64,000 bases of DNA from Guopingia tenuis (GTDB lineage Bacteria; Bacillota; Clostridia; Christensenellales; Christensenellaceae). The DNA is taken from positions 62,001 through 126,000 of the forward strand of contig NZ_JACRSS010000005.1 of assembly GCF_014384805.1 (NCBI RefSeq). The letters are read 5' to 3'. Positions 25,883-32,461 of the stretch are shown one piece after another; positions within the stretch are counted from its first letter, which is position 1, and every line of letters begins with the position of its first letter. The translations under genes and the position numbers were made by a program. Under the pieces are notes generated by a model. It was not told where the DNA came from and searched no databases. It was given only the letters and a program-made list of their open reading frames with translations.

Positions 25883-25911
25883 TTGAAAAACAGGGAGAAA
25901 TGCAGTATACT
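25883..25911 (+). promoter_or_regulatory. Sigma-A promoter of the rph operon
   Basis: TTGAAA (25883-25888), 17-base spacer, TATACT (25906-25911). It fixes the rph start downstream and excludes the in-frame ATG codons at 25816 and 25900. Confidence 0.7.
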
Positions 25912-25947
25912 ACCGAATATAGAATGAAGGAAAAAGGGGAAATGGAA

Positions 25948-26664
25948 ATGAAACGGATCGATGAGCGTGCGGCGGATGAGCTGCGCCGTGTAAAAATAAC
26001 GCCGGATTTTATGCCCAATGCGGCAGGCTCCTGTTTTATTGAATGGGGGAATACCCGGGTGCTGGTGAGCGCCAGCGTGAAGGAAGGAGTGCCATCCTTT
26101 TTGGCGGAAAGCGGACGGGGATGGCTGACGGCGGAATATGCCATGCTGCCCGGCTCCACCGGGACGCGCAAGGCCCGGGAACGGGGCAAGGCAGATTCCC
26201 GCAGTATTGAGATCCAGCGGCTCATCGGGCGCAGTCTGCGCTCGGTTTTGGATCTGGAAGCCTTGAACGGGTTTACCATCACCATCGACTGCGATGTGGT
26301 TCAGGCGGACGGCGGCACACGGACGGCCTCCATCACCGGCGGCTTTGTGGCCCTGGGCCTGGCGGTGAAGCGGCTGATCCGGGAGGGCAGGCTGGAGAAA
26401 AATCCCATCAAGACGTATCTGGCGGCAGTTTCGGCGGGAATTGTGGAGGGCCGGGCACTTCTGGATCTATGCTATGTGGAAGATTCTTCGGCGGAAGCAG
26501 ACATGAACTTTGTGGGAGACGAACAGGGCGGCATCGCAGAGATCCAGATCTGCGGTGAAAAACGGACGATTCGTGATGAGGAATTTGCGGCGCTGCTGGG
26601 CTATTGCAAAAAGGGCGTAGGCGAACTCATCCGGAAACAGAAGGAGATATTGGAAAACGCATGA
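25948..26664 (+). CDS. rph: Ribonuclease PH
   Basis: A phosphate-dependent 3'-5' exoribonuclease that trims tRNA 3' ends. The 238-residue protein begins MKRIDERAADELRRVKITPD and has the family stretches GRGWLTAEYAMLPGST and RTASITGGFVAL with the phosphate-binding Arg residues in RKARERGKADSRS. Start 25948 is 7 bases after AGGGGA. It overlaps the next gene by 4 bases (ATGA). Four tRNA genes follow the operon, though under their own promoter. Confidence 0.94.
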   Translation: MKRIDERAADELRRVKITPDFMPNAAGSCFIEWGNTRVLVSASVKEGVPSFLAESGRGWLTAEYAMLPGSTGTRKARERGKADSRSIEIQRLIGRSLRSVLDLEALNGFTITIDCDVVQADGGTRTASITGGFVALGLAVKRLIREGRLEKNPIKTYLAAVSAGIVEGRALLDLCYVEDSSAEADMNFVGDEQGGIAEIQICGEKRTIRDEEFAALLGYCKKGVGELIRKQKEILENA

Positions 26665-27245
26665 AGAAATTAGTAATTGCGACGGGAAATCCCGGAAAAG
26701 TGCGGGAGATCAAAAAGATTTTGGAGGGAGTATACGACGAGATCTGCTCCCTGAAGGACGAGGGAATTGCGGTGGATATCGTGGAGGATGCGGACAGCTT
26801 CCTGGGCAATGCGGCCAAGAAGGCGCTGACCATCAGCCGCCTGGTAGACTGCGATGTTTTGGCAGACGATTCTGGCCTCTGTGTGGACGGGCTGGGCGGA
26901 CGCCCGGGCGTCTATTCGGCTCGGTATTCCGCAAGCGGAACGGATGAGGACAATAATAAGAAGCTGGTGGAGGAATGCGCGGCGCTGGACGAAGAGGGGC
27001 GCCAGGCCAGCTATGTCTGCGCCATCGTTCTGGCCCGGGGCGGGCAGGAGATTTACAGCTGCGAAGGGAAATGCTATGGCCGGATTGTTTTGGAGGCCCA
27101 TGGGAACGGCGGATTTGGCTATGACCCGTATTTCTATCTTCCGGAATATGGCCAGACCTTTGGCGAACTGCCCGCTGAGGAAAAGAACAAAATCAGCCAC
27201 CGGGCGCTGGCATTGAAAAAGGTGCAGGAATTTTTGCAAAAATAG
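26661..27245 (+). CDS. rdgB: XTP/dITP diphosphatase (RdgB/HAM1 family)
   Basis: This enzyme removes deaminated purine nucleotides (XTP, dITP, ITP) from the pool by releasing pyrophosphate. The 194-residue protein has the nucleotide-binding N-terminus KLVIATGNPGKVREIKKIL, the DDSGLCVDGLGGRPGVYSAR motif and FGYDPYF near the C-terminus. Its ATG overlaps the rph stop; the rph-rdgB-phosphodiesterase order is common in Clostridia. Confidence 0.94.
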   Translation: MKKLVIATGNPGKVREIKKILEGVYDEICSLKDEGIAVDIVEDADSFLGNAAKKALTISRLVDCDVLADDSGLCVDGLGGRPGVYSARYSASGTDEDNNKKLVEECAALDEEGRQASYVCAIVLARGGQEIYSCEGKCYGRIVLEAHGNGGFGYDPYFYLPEYGQTFGELPAEEKNKISHRALALKKVQEFLQK

Positions 27246-27254
27246 GAAAAGAAT

Positions 27255-27737
27255 ATGGATGCAAAGCGAATTTTAGTCCTGTCGGATACCCACCGGCACC
27301 GCGCCGCCTGGGAATGCGCCTTAAAACAGGCGGGGCCGGTGGATGAAATTTTTCATTTGGGGGATAATGTGGGTGATGCTGCTGCTATTGCGGACCGGGC
27401 GAAGATCCGGGTGACCTGCGTGAAGGGCAACTGCGATTTTGGCGGCGCGGAGGCTGAGGAGCTTGTGCAGATTCTGGGCCACAAAATCCTCCTGACCCAT
27501 GGACACAACTACGGCGTCAAATATTCCATCGACCGTCTCTGTTATGCAGCGGAGGAGAAGCAGGCAGAAGCAGCTTTTTTCGGGCATACGCACCGCCCGC
27601 TGGTGGATTATTACCATGGCATTCTTCTCTTGAATCCCGGAAGCCTGGGAGAGCCGCGAGGAGGGCGCAGCACCTTTGGGATGGTGCTGGTATCTAAGGA
27701 AGGGATTTTTCCCAGGGTTGTAGAGCTGCAAGGTTAA
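27255..27737 (+). CDS. YfcE/MJ0936-family metallophosphoesterase
   Basis: A 160-residue two-metal phosphodiesterase. Ligand motifs are visible in order: LSDTHRH, HLGDNVGD, VKGNCD, LTHGH and FFGHTHRP. The family hydrolyses model phosphodiesters and the natural substrate is unsettled. It is the last gene of the rph operon, 9 bases after rdgB, and ends just before a terminator. Confidence 0.92.
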   Translation: MDAKRILVLSDTHRHRAAWECALKQAGPVDEIFHLGDNVGDAAAIADRAKIRVTCVKGNCDFGGAEAEELVQILGHKILLTHGHNYGVKYSIDRLCYAAEEKQAEAAFFGHTHRPLVDYYHGILLLNPGSLGEPRGGRSTFGMVLVSKEGIFPRVVELQG

Positions 27738-27756
27738 AAAACTTCCAGTTTTTGCG

Positions 27757-27788
27757 CCATAGGGCTTGACAAGCTATGGTTTTTTATT
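27757..27788 (+). terminator. Terminator of the rph operon, overlapping the tRNA promoter
   Basis: CCATAG (27757-27762) pairs with CTATGG (27774-27779), followed by TTTTTT. The loop contains the -35 box of the tRNA promoter. Confidence 0.65.
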
Positions 27789-27795
27789 ATATAAT
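27766..27795 (+). promoter_or_regulatory. Promoter of the tRNA cluster
   Basis: TTGACA (27766-27771), 18-base spacer, TATAAT (27790-27795): a consensus sigma-A promoter, as expected for a stable RNA operon. Confidence 0.8.
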
Positions 27796-27880
27796 CGAAC
27801 CTGCGCACAGGCGGATCAACCTGTCTTTGGGGGGCATTGGTGAAGCCAAAAACCTTGTGAGCGCAGAAATTATTTACTTT

Positions 27881-27957
27881 GCGTCTGTAGCTCAGTAGGA
27901 TAGAGCAACGGCCTTCTAAGCCGTGTGTCCGGGGTTCGAATCCCTGCAGGCGCGCCA
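27881..27957 (+). tRNA. tRNA-Arg (anticodon TCT)
   Basis: The acceptor GCGTCTG pairs with CAGGCGC. The anticodon stem ACGGC/GCCGT holds loop CTTCTAA, and the T-loop GTTCGAATC is standard. CCA is encoded. Confidence 0.95.
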
Positions 27958-27961
27958 CCAT

Positions 27962-28039
27962 GGTGGGTATAGCTCAGTTGGTTAGAGTGCCTGGTTGTGG
28001 CCCAGGAGGTCGTGGGTTCGAGTCCCACTACTCACCCCA
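27962..28039 (+). tRNA. tRNA-His (anticodon GTG)
   Basis: The acceptor GTGGGTA pairs with TACTCAC, with an extra 5' G (27962) opposite the discriminator C as in all tRNA-His. Anticodon loop TTGTGGC. CCA is encoded. Confidence 0.95.
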
Positions 28040-28048
28040 TAAAAATAA

Positions 28049-28123
28049 TGGGGTGTCGCCAAGTGGTAAGGCACGGGACTTTGACTCCCGCATTCGTAGG
28101 TTCAAATCCTGCCACCCCAGCCA
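28049..28123 (+). tRNA. tRNA-Gln (anticodon TTG)
   Basis: The acceptor TGGGGTG pairs with CACCCCA. The anticodon stem CGGGA/TCCCG holds loop CTTTGAC. CCA is encoded. Confidence 0.95.
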
Positions 28124-28137
28124 AAACGTAATATTGT

Positions 28138-28213
28138 GACTCGCTAGCTCAGGTGGTAGAGCACTTGACTTTTAATCAAGGTGTCCGGGGTTCGAATCCC
28201 CGGCGGGTCACCA
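28138..28213 (+). tRNA. tRNA-Lys (anticodon TTT)
   Basis: The acceptor GACTCGC pairs with GCGGGTC; anticodon loop CTTTTAA. CCA is encoded. Its last 12 bases recur at 28781, so this gene appears to be the attachment site of an integrated element. Confidence 0.95.
28202..28213 (+). repeat. Putative attachment core in tRNA-Lys 3' end
   Basis: GGCGGGTCACCA forms the 3' end of tRNA-Lys and is repeated exactly at 28781-28792. It is read as one end of an integrated, now decayed element. Confidence 0.5.
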
Positions 28214-28233
28214 CGTCGCAACAAGCGACATTG

Positions 28234-28268
28234 ACATGACCCCATCGCAGAAGCGATGGGGTCATTGT
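28234..28268 (+). terminator. Terminator of the tRNA operon
   Basis: ATGACCCCATCGC (28236-28248), loop AGAA, GCGATGGGGTCAT (28253-28265): a 13-bp perfect stem followed by TGTCTTAT. Confidence 0.8.
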
Positions 28269-28291
28269 CTTATGCCGCTGATGCTCCTTTT

Positions 28292-28372
28292 CCGAGAAAA
28301 GTCACGCTTGCTGCGGTTATGCCCTTGTAAACGCGGGCATAACGCCTCCGCTGCGCTGCCAACTTTTCTCGG
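28292..28372. repeat. Palindromic repeat element, copy 1
   Basis: The ends CCGAGAAAAGT (28292-28302) and ACTTTTCTCGG (28362-28372) are perfect inverted repeats. An inner stem GTTATGCCC/GGGCATAAC lies at 28316-28324 and 28335-28343. The layout and many bases match copy 2 at 28545. Confidence 0.6.
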
Positions 28373-28544
28373 TTCTGAAATCGATAGTTTAAATCATATT
28401 CGATAAGTGTAAGTGGTTTGTGAATTTTTTATATTCCGAAAATAAATAACCATTCCGTAAAACTTCTCCACGGCAGAGGAAACTCCGCGGTCATGCCCCC
28501 CCACCGAAATGGGTGTTTTTTTACCGTTCCGATTCCTCCTACTT

Positions 28545-28630
28545 TTTCAGGAAAAGTGCGCTCCCTTTCGGCTAAGGGCTTATAAATACGCCCTTTTAAC
28601 GCCGATTCGGTCGCTGTCACTTTTTTGCGG
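28545..28630. repeat. Palindromic repeat element, copy 2 (diverged)
   Basis: It has the same plan as copy 1: an outer GAAAAGT...ACTTTT pair, an inner GGGCTTATAAATACGCCC hairpin and the shared words TTAACGCC and CGCTG. The bases differ but many pairs are kept, which suggests a diverged dispersed repeat family. Confidence 0.5.
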
Positions 28631-28780
28631 GTACGCGCCTACAGCGCGTTTTGTTATCAGTCAAGAGTTCAAGTTTGATAAACCACATAAAAAGGGGGGA
28701 TCCGAAGGGCTGTCCGGCGTATCCAGTGGAGGAAAAGCGAAACGGCAGGTATGAAACCCCGCCCCGGAGCACAGGCAAAT

Positions 28781-28792
28781 GGCGGGTCACCA
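28781..28792 (+). repeat. Second copy of the tRNA-Lys 3' end (att-like)
   Basis: GGCGGGTCACCA is identical to 28202-28213. It stands 61 bases from the stop codon of an integrase remnant, which fits an attachment site. Confidence 0.5.
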
Positions 28793-28795
28793 AGA

Positions 28796-28837
28796 AAAAC
28801 CGCTTAACAAAGGGATTTGTCAAGCGGTTCTTTTTTT
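28796..28837. terminator. Bidirectional terminator beside the integrase remnant
   Basis: AACCGCTT (28798-28805) and AAGCGGTT (28822-28829), with inner ACAAA/TTTGT pairing, and a T-run on both strands. It would end the minus-strand integrase. Confidence 0.75.
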
Positions 28838-28853
28838 GTGTTCGCCCGAAAAA

Positions 28854-28994
28854 TCAGTTTTGACTGATTTTTGACTGATTTTGAAAAGCATGATCGAGCC
28901 GGGAAGCCAGCGTTTTGCTGTCGATTGTGATGTGGTTATATATGTCCATAGTCATCGCTATGGTGCTGTGGCCCGGCAGTTTTTGGGCAAAAAA
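28854..28994 (-). pseudogene. C-terminal remnant of a tyrosine site-specific integrase
   Basis: Read on the minus strand, 46 residues end in a stop at 28854. They contain GHSTIAMTMDIYNHI, the classic C-terminal box of phage/ICE tyrosine recombinases with the conserved His and the nucleophilic Tyr, then a short tail ending in KISQN. A stop codon at 28997-28995 lies directly upstream in frame and nothing integrase-like precedes it, so the catalytic core and N-terminal domains are gone. Position next to tRNA-Lys and an att-like repeat supports an old integration event. Too short for most gene callers. Confidence 0.75.
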
Positions 28995-29026
28995 TCACGG
29001 GGAATGTCTTTGCGCAGAGATTGGAG

Positions 29027-29359
29027 TCAGGCAGAGGGCGTGGCCTCATCCCCGCCGTTCAGGAGCAGCTTGATATGTGTGGCGGCATCCATAATAAATT
29101 CCGCATTGGTGGGCTTCTCCGGAATAAACCGGATCGGCATCTTTGTTCGCCAGGAAGCTTCGATCAGCGTGCGGATACAACGCTCCACACACTGCCAGGA
29201 AACGCCGTATTCTTCCGAAACCATCGTGTAAACGGATTTGATGGGAAGATATGTATCCGCCTGAATGATGATCTGAATGGCGCTGACGGCATAATTGAAT
29301 CCTTTATAGTGCGGTTTAATACCGTGATCCAGCAAATAATTTGTAATCTGATTTTTCAT
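29027..29359 (-). CDS. Stand-alone Spo0A C-terminal (DNA-binding) domain protein
   Basis: A 110-residue protein starting MKNQITNYLLDHGIKPHYKG, behind GGAGGGACG. It resembles the output domain of Spo0A only: KGFNYAVSAIQIII, the recognition-helix region VSWQCVERCIRTLIEASW (Spo0A: SRVERAIRHAIEVAW) and the tail KPTNAEFI (Spo0A: KPTNSEFI). The phospho-receiver domain is absent and no upstream frame supplies one. Such a protein could compete for or bind 0A boxes without phosphorylation. It lies between the integrase remnant and accessory genes, so it may have arrived with a mobile element. Confidence 0.8.
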   Translation of the reverse strand: MKNQITNYLLDHGIKPHYKGFNYAVSAIQIIIQADTYLPIKSVYTMVSEEYGVSWQCVERCIRTLIEASWRTKMPIRFIPEKPTNAEFIMDAATHIKLLLNGGDEATPSA

Positions 29360-29504
29360 GATCCGTCCCTCCAGGCAAATTTGACGTATTTTGTAGGTTT
29401 CACTTGCTAGTGTATAGGGAAAATTGGAAAAAATGTGAAAAACGCTAAAAAAAGACCTTAACCGACAAAAAAATCGCCGGTTTATGACCTTGATTTGGGA
29501 CAAC

Positions 29505-29539
29505 GAAAAAAGGGCCTCATATCTATGAGACCCTTTTTT
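29505..29539. terminator. Bidirectional terminator between the small Asn/Gln-rich gene and the Spo0A-domain gene
   Basis: AAAAAAGGGCCTCAT, loop ATCT, ATGAGACCCTTTTTT, with one mismatch in the stem. It ends the minus-strand Asn/Gln-rich gene. Confidence 0.75.
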
Positions 29540-29553
29540 ATACCTATGTAGTT

Positions 29554-29709
29554 TTAGTCTTCGTAGGCATCCGAGAAATTCCGCTGCTGAGAGTTCTGCT
29601 GATTGCGCTGGCTCTGGTTATTTTGACGTCCATTATGGCAATTCTGGTTGTTCCGGCAGTTCTGCTGGTTATTCTGATTCTGGGAATTTCTATTGCTGTT
29701 TTTGCTCAT
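29554..29709 (-). CDS. Small Asn/Gln-rich protein
   Basis: A 51-residue protein, MSKNSNRNSQNQNNQQNCRN at its start and FSDAYED at its end. About half of all residues are Asn or Gln, with Ser, Arg and two Cys. AAGGAGAAAGAAC gives a strong ribosome site and a terminator follows, so it is likely a real gene despite its size. Its composition recalls gamma-type small acid-soluble spore proteins (SspE), but their repeats are missing and the family is not established. Coordinates were worked out from the sequence. Confidence 0.6.
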   Translation of the reverse strand: MSKNSNRNSQNQNNQQNCRNNQNCHNGRQNNQSQRNQQNSQQRNFSDAYED

Positions 29710-30070
29710 GTTCTTTCTCCTTCAAAAATAGATATTCTGAAGCGATCTGCTTCTTTTGTAGTATGCGCGGATGCCGGCAGATTATGAAGTCAAAACTTGG
29801 AGCCAGGCCAAACATATTCCAAAGGAAAATTTTACAAGCAGAACAATACTTGTATGTTAAATTTTTCAAAGTTGTGAACAATTATCCCTATTTCTCGGTT
29901 AAATTATTTTTGCAAAAATTGAAATATTAAAATATATTGTATTTAACTTCTTGACAAACGATAAACGATAGTGCATTATTATATGTAAGTTGCGGTAATT
30001 TTCAGTCATTATTTGGCAAATATTTGCATTTTTTGGTTTGTTTCTAGAATCACAAAGATAGGAGAATATT
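29710..30070. other. AT-rich 360-base promoter region of the XRE-ImmA module
   Basis: Clearly lower G+C than its neighbours, with long A/T tracts, suggesting acquired DNA. No gene was found. TTGACA (29951-29956) with a direct repeat ACGATAAACGATA (29958-29970) in the spacer looks like a repressor-controlled promoter; possible -10 boxes are CATTAT or TATTAT near 29974-29982. Confidence 0.55.
29951..29982 (+). promoter_or_regulatory. Putative autoregulated promoter of the XRE-ImmA operon
   Basis: TTGACA at 29951-29956 followed by two copies of AACGATA (29957-29970) and CATTATTAT. The direct repeat sits in the spacer, where the XRE protein could bind. Confidence 0.5.
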
Positions 30071-30451
30071 TTGGAAAATAATTTTGGCGAGCGTTTGGCT
30101 CATGCGATGGAACTTCGCGGCATGCGCCAAAAAGAGCTTGCAAAAGCAACGGGCGTTACAGAGGCAACGGTATCGCGGTATGTGAATGAAAAACGGCGGC
30201 CGGATATTGATTTTATTCGGGACGTTGTGAAGGTGCTGAGGGTGAGCGCGGATTATCTTTTGGGCTTTACAGACGATATCTGCGTGGCAGAGGACCGGCA
30301 GAAAACGGCGCTGAATCTGGAAGAGGGCGCTTCGGCGAAATATAGCATTATATCCCGGGGAACCGACGATATGATTGCCATTGTGGATGAAAAACAGGTG
30401 GAGGTGCTGGATTCCTTCTTTGAAATGGTGAAGAACACCATGCGCAAATGA
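30071..30451 (+). CDS. XRE-family repressor (ImmR-like)
   Basis: A 126-residue repressor. Residues about 5-60 are the helix-turn-helix (RLAHAMELRGMRQKELAKAT, then GVTEATVSRYVNEKRRPDI); the tail is helical and acidic. It starts with TTG 6 bases after GGAG (30061-30064). Its stop overlaps the start of an ImmA/IrrE-type peptidase gene, the arrangement used by ICEBs1 and many prophages, where the peptidase cleaves the repressor upon DNA damage or quorum signals. Confidence 0.9.
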   Translation: MENNFGERLAHAMELRGMRQKELAKATGVTEATVSRYVNEKRRPDIDFIRDVVKVLRVSADYLLGFTDDICVAEDRQKTALNLEEGASAKYSIISRGTDDMIAIVDEKQVEVLDSFFEMVKNTMRK

Positions 30452-31059
30452 GGGCGGCTCCGGAGCTTCGGATCTCCGGCCGGCGGCGCAACGAGATCAA
30501 AAAGGCCGTCGTGGCGCTGTTAAGAGAATGCGGGGTGAACACGCTTCCCGTATGCCTGCAGAAAATCACGGAAAAGAAACAGTGGATTCCTGTGGAATAT
30601 GCAGTAGCCCGGCGCAGCGGACTGGAAATCCCCTCGCCATCGGAAGATGGGTGTACGATTGTCCGCGAGGCGGAGAACACGCGGGAATATATCATTTTAT
30701 ATAATGAGAGAGATCCCCGCAGGCGAATCCGATGGACACTGGCCCATGAGATTGGGCACATTGCCCTGGGACATTTGGAACTGCGGCCTGGAGACAGGCC
30801 GGAGAAGCGGGTTTTGGAGGCAGAAGCCAATTATTTTGCCAAAAACCTCCTGGCCCCTATGGCGGTGATTGCCCGGGCGGGCGCTATGGATCGGGAGACA
30901 ATCGCAAGCCTATGCGATATTTCTATGGAGGCGGCGGCTTACCGGGAAAAAGACTGCCTGCGGCACAAACAGTATTTCAAGACCTATGGGTATACATTTT
31001 GGGACCGGCAATTTTTAGAGACATTTGAATTTGGCAAGCAGAATAAGGTAAAAAAGTGA
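30448..31059 (+). CDS. ImmA/IrrE-family metallopeptidase
   Basis: A 203-residue zinc peptidase with HEIGHIALGH (HExxH at residues 100-104) and a downstream Glu in ANYFAKNLLAP completing the zinc site. The first 95 residues carry the family's small N-terminal domain. It overlaps the XRE gene by 4 bases (ATGA), so the two are coupled and the XRE protein is the likely substrate. No ImmA-regulated excision genes are visible nearby. Confidence 0.92.
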   Translation: MRAAPELRISGRRRNEIKKAVVALLRECGVNTLPVCLQKITEKKQWIPVEYAVARRSGLEIPSPSEDGCTIVREAENTREYIILYNERDPRRRIRWTLAHEIGHIALGHLELRPGDRPEKRVLEAEANYFAKNLLAPMAVIARAGAMDRETIASLCDISMEAAAYREKDCLRHKQYFKTYGYTFWDRQFLETFEFGKQNKVKK

Positions 31060-31194
31060 CGTATGGAAAATGCGTCGCTTTTTTCTTGCCGGAAAACAGA
31101 ATCTGACCGCTTTTCAGTACAGTGTATTGGCTATGATAAAAGGAAAGATAGCAATATACAAACGGTTCTTAACCAGAAAGGGCGAGGTGGGAAC

Positions 31195-32199
31195 ATGCAG
31201 CCGGTCAGTGGGAAAAAAGCCATGCTCATGGGAATATATGAGGTGCTAAGGCGGTATTCGGATGTGGAACATCCGCTTTCCGTTAAATTCATAATTGAAA
31301 AGCTGCAAAAGGAATATGGAATGGAGGCGGAACGCAAGGCAGTCGGCAACAATATCCGGGTTTTGCTGGAATTGGGCTATGACATTTCCAGTTACCAGGA
31401 AAACCGGAAGGGATATTATCTGCGGGAGCGGGAATTTGACGATGTGGAGCTGCGGATTCTGATTGACAGCGTGGCGGATAACCGATGCCTGCCGCAAAAT
31501 GACGCCAGACGGCTGGTGCGCAAGCTGATGGATCTGTCCAACGTTTATTTTGCGGACCAATGCCGCAGCCTTTCCAACGCGGACTACGCCAACCATCAGG
31601 AAAACAAGGAATTCTTTTTCAATCTGGAACGGCTGGAACGCAGCATCCGCAAAAACCAGCGGGTTTCCTTTATCTATAACCAATACGGCACCGACGGCAA
31701 GCTGCATCCGGTGGCCGGGGATGCCTTTATTGTCAGGCCCAGCCGAATTTTACATAAGGATATGCGCTATTATCTGTTGGCAGAGAAGGCGGAAGGACAG
31801 GAAACCTTTTGCTTCCGCCTGGACTGCATGACCAGCCTGGCTGTGCTGGAGGAAGAAAAGGCGGAGCTGGGGCGCAGGCGGCAGAAAAGCCCGCCTCCGG
31901 AGGCATGGGCCGCGGTTTCTCTATGTGCTCCGGCGGCGGATGGCCGGGAAAAGCTTTCGATCCTCCGCATGGATCAGAGGTTTGCCGGAGATGTGGCGGA
32001 CTATTTCGGCACGGAGGCCACCATGCACGAGATAGCGGGGCACAAAATGGAGATCCGTATCCGCGCCCTGTTTGGAAAGGTCTGGCGGTTCATCTGGACA
32101 TATGGCGCCCAGTGCGAGGTTCTTTGGCCCCGGCAGCTGCGCCGGAAAGTGCGGGAGGAGCTGGAGGATATGCTCCGCCTCTATCAAGCGGGCGAATAG
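31195..32199 (+). CDS. WYL-domain transcriptional regulator
   Basis: A 334-residue regulator: an N-terminal helix-turn-helix (GIYEVLRRYSDVEHPLSVKF), a central WYL domain (residues about 135-230: VSFIYNQYGTDGKLHPVAGD, VRPSRILHKDMRYYLLAE, FRLDCMTSLAVL) and a C-terminal WCX-like extension. WYL domains sense nucleic acids or nucleotides and often control defence or DNA-damage genes. The ATG at 31195 has AGGTGGG upstream; 44 earlier in-frame codons are unsupported. It follows the XRE-ImmA pair by about 135 bases, with no defence genes attached. Confidence 0.85.
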   Translation: MQPVSGKKAMLMGIYEVLRRYSDVEHPLSVKFIIEKLQKEYGMEAERKAVGNNIRVLLELGYDISSYQENRKGYYLREREFDDVELRILIDSVADNRCLPQNDARRLVRKLMDLSNVYFADQCRSLSNADYANHQENKEFFFNLERLERSIRKNQRVSFIYNQYGTDGKLHPVAGDAFIVRPSRILHKDMRYYLLAEKAEGQETFCFRLDCMTSLAVLEEEKAELGRRRQKSPPPEAWAAVSLCAPAADGREKLSILRMDQRFAGDVADYFGTEATMHEIAGHKMEIRIRALFGKVWRFIWTYGAQCEVLWPRQLRRKVREELEDMLRLYQAGE

Positions 32200-32414
32200 A
32201 AGGAGTACAGCGAAAGCGGATGAAAGAGAGGGCAGAGGAGAAACGGGCAAAAGCATCCCGTATGGGGTGTTTCAAAAGTGGATGCAATGCTGGGCAGTGA
32301 ATTCTATTTTCCGGCATACGTTCTGCCGGCTGGGACGCGAGGGAAGGCGATTGCGGCCGGTAATGGGCTGCAATTTGATAATATCTTGTCTTTATAGCCT
32401 TTGCATGAAAAAAT

Positions 32415-32449
32415 AAAAAGCAGCGAAAATTTTTCCGCTGCTTTTTATT
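32415..32449. terminator. Bidirectional terminator between WYL and YitT genes
   Basis: AAAAGCAGCG ... CGCTGCTTTTT with a short A/T loop and T-runs on both strands. Confidence 0.8.
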
Positions 32450-32461
32450 ATGATTATGGGT

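Larger units (their letters stand above)
28214..28853. other. 640-base gene-less, repeat-bearing stretch beside tRNA-Lys
   Basis: No supportable gene. It holds the tRNA operon terminator, two related palindromic repeats, the second copy of the tRNA-Lys end and a terminator. Short frames with readable peptides (for example 28429-28620, minus) derive from the repeat sequence. It is read as leftover of an integrated element. Confidence 0.6.

Noticed and set aside
28429..28823. Small frames (for example MTATESALKGRIYK... on the minus strand) near tRNA-Lys
   Set aside because: The peptides come from the palindromic repeats; no ribosome sites and no coding bias.
30448..32199. Defence island call based on ImmA and WYL proteins
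   Set aside because: No nuclease, helicase, toxin-antitoxin or other effector genes lie within reach; only regulators are present.
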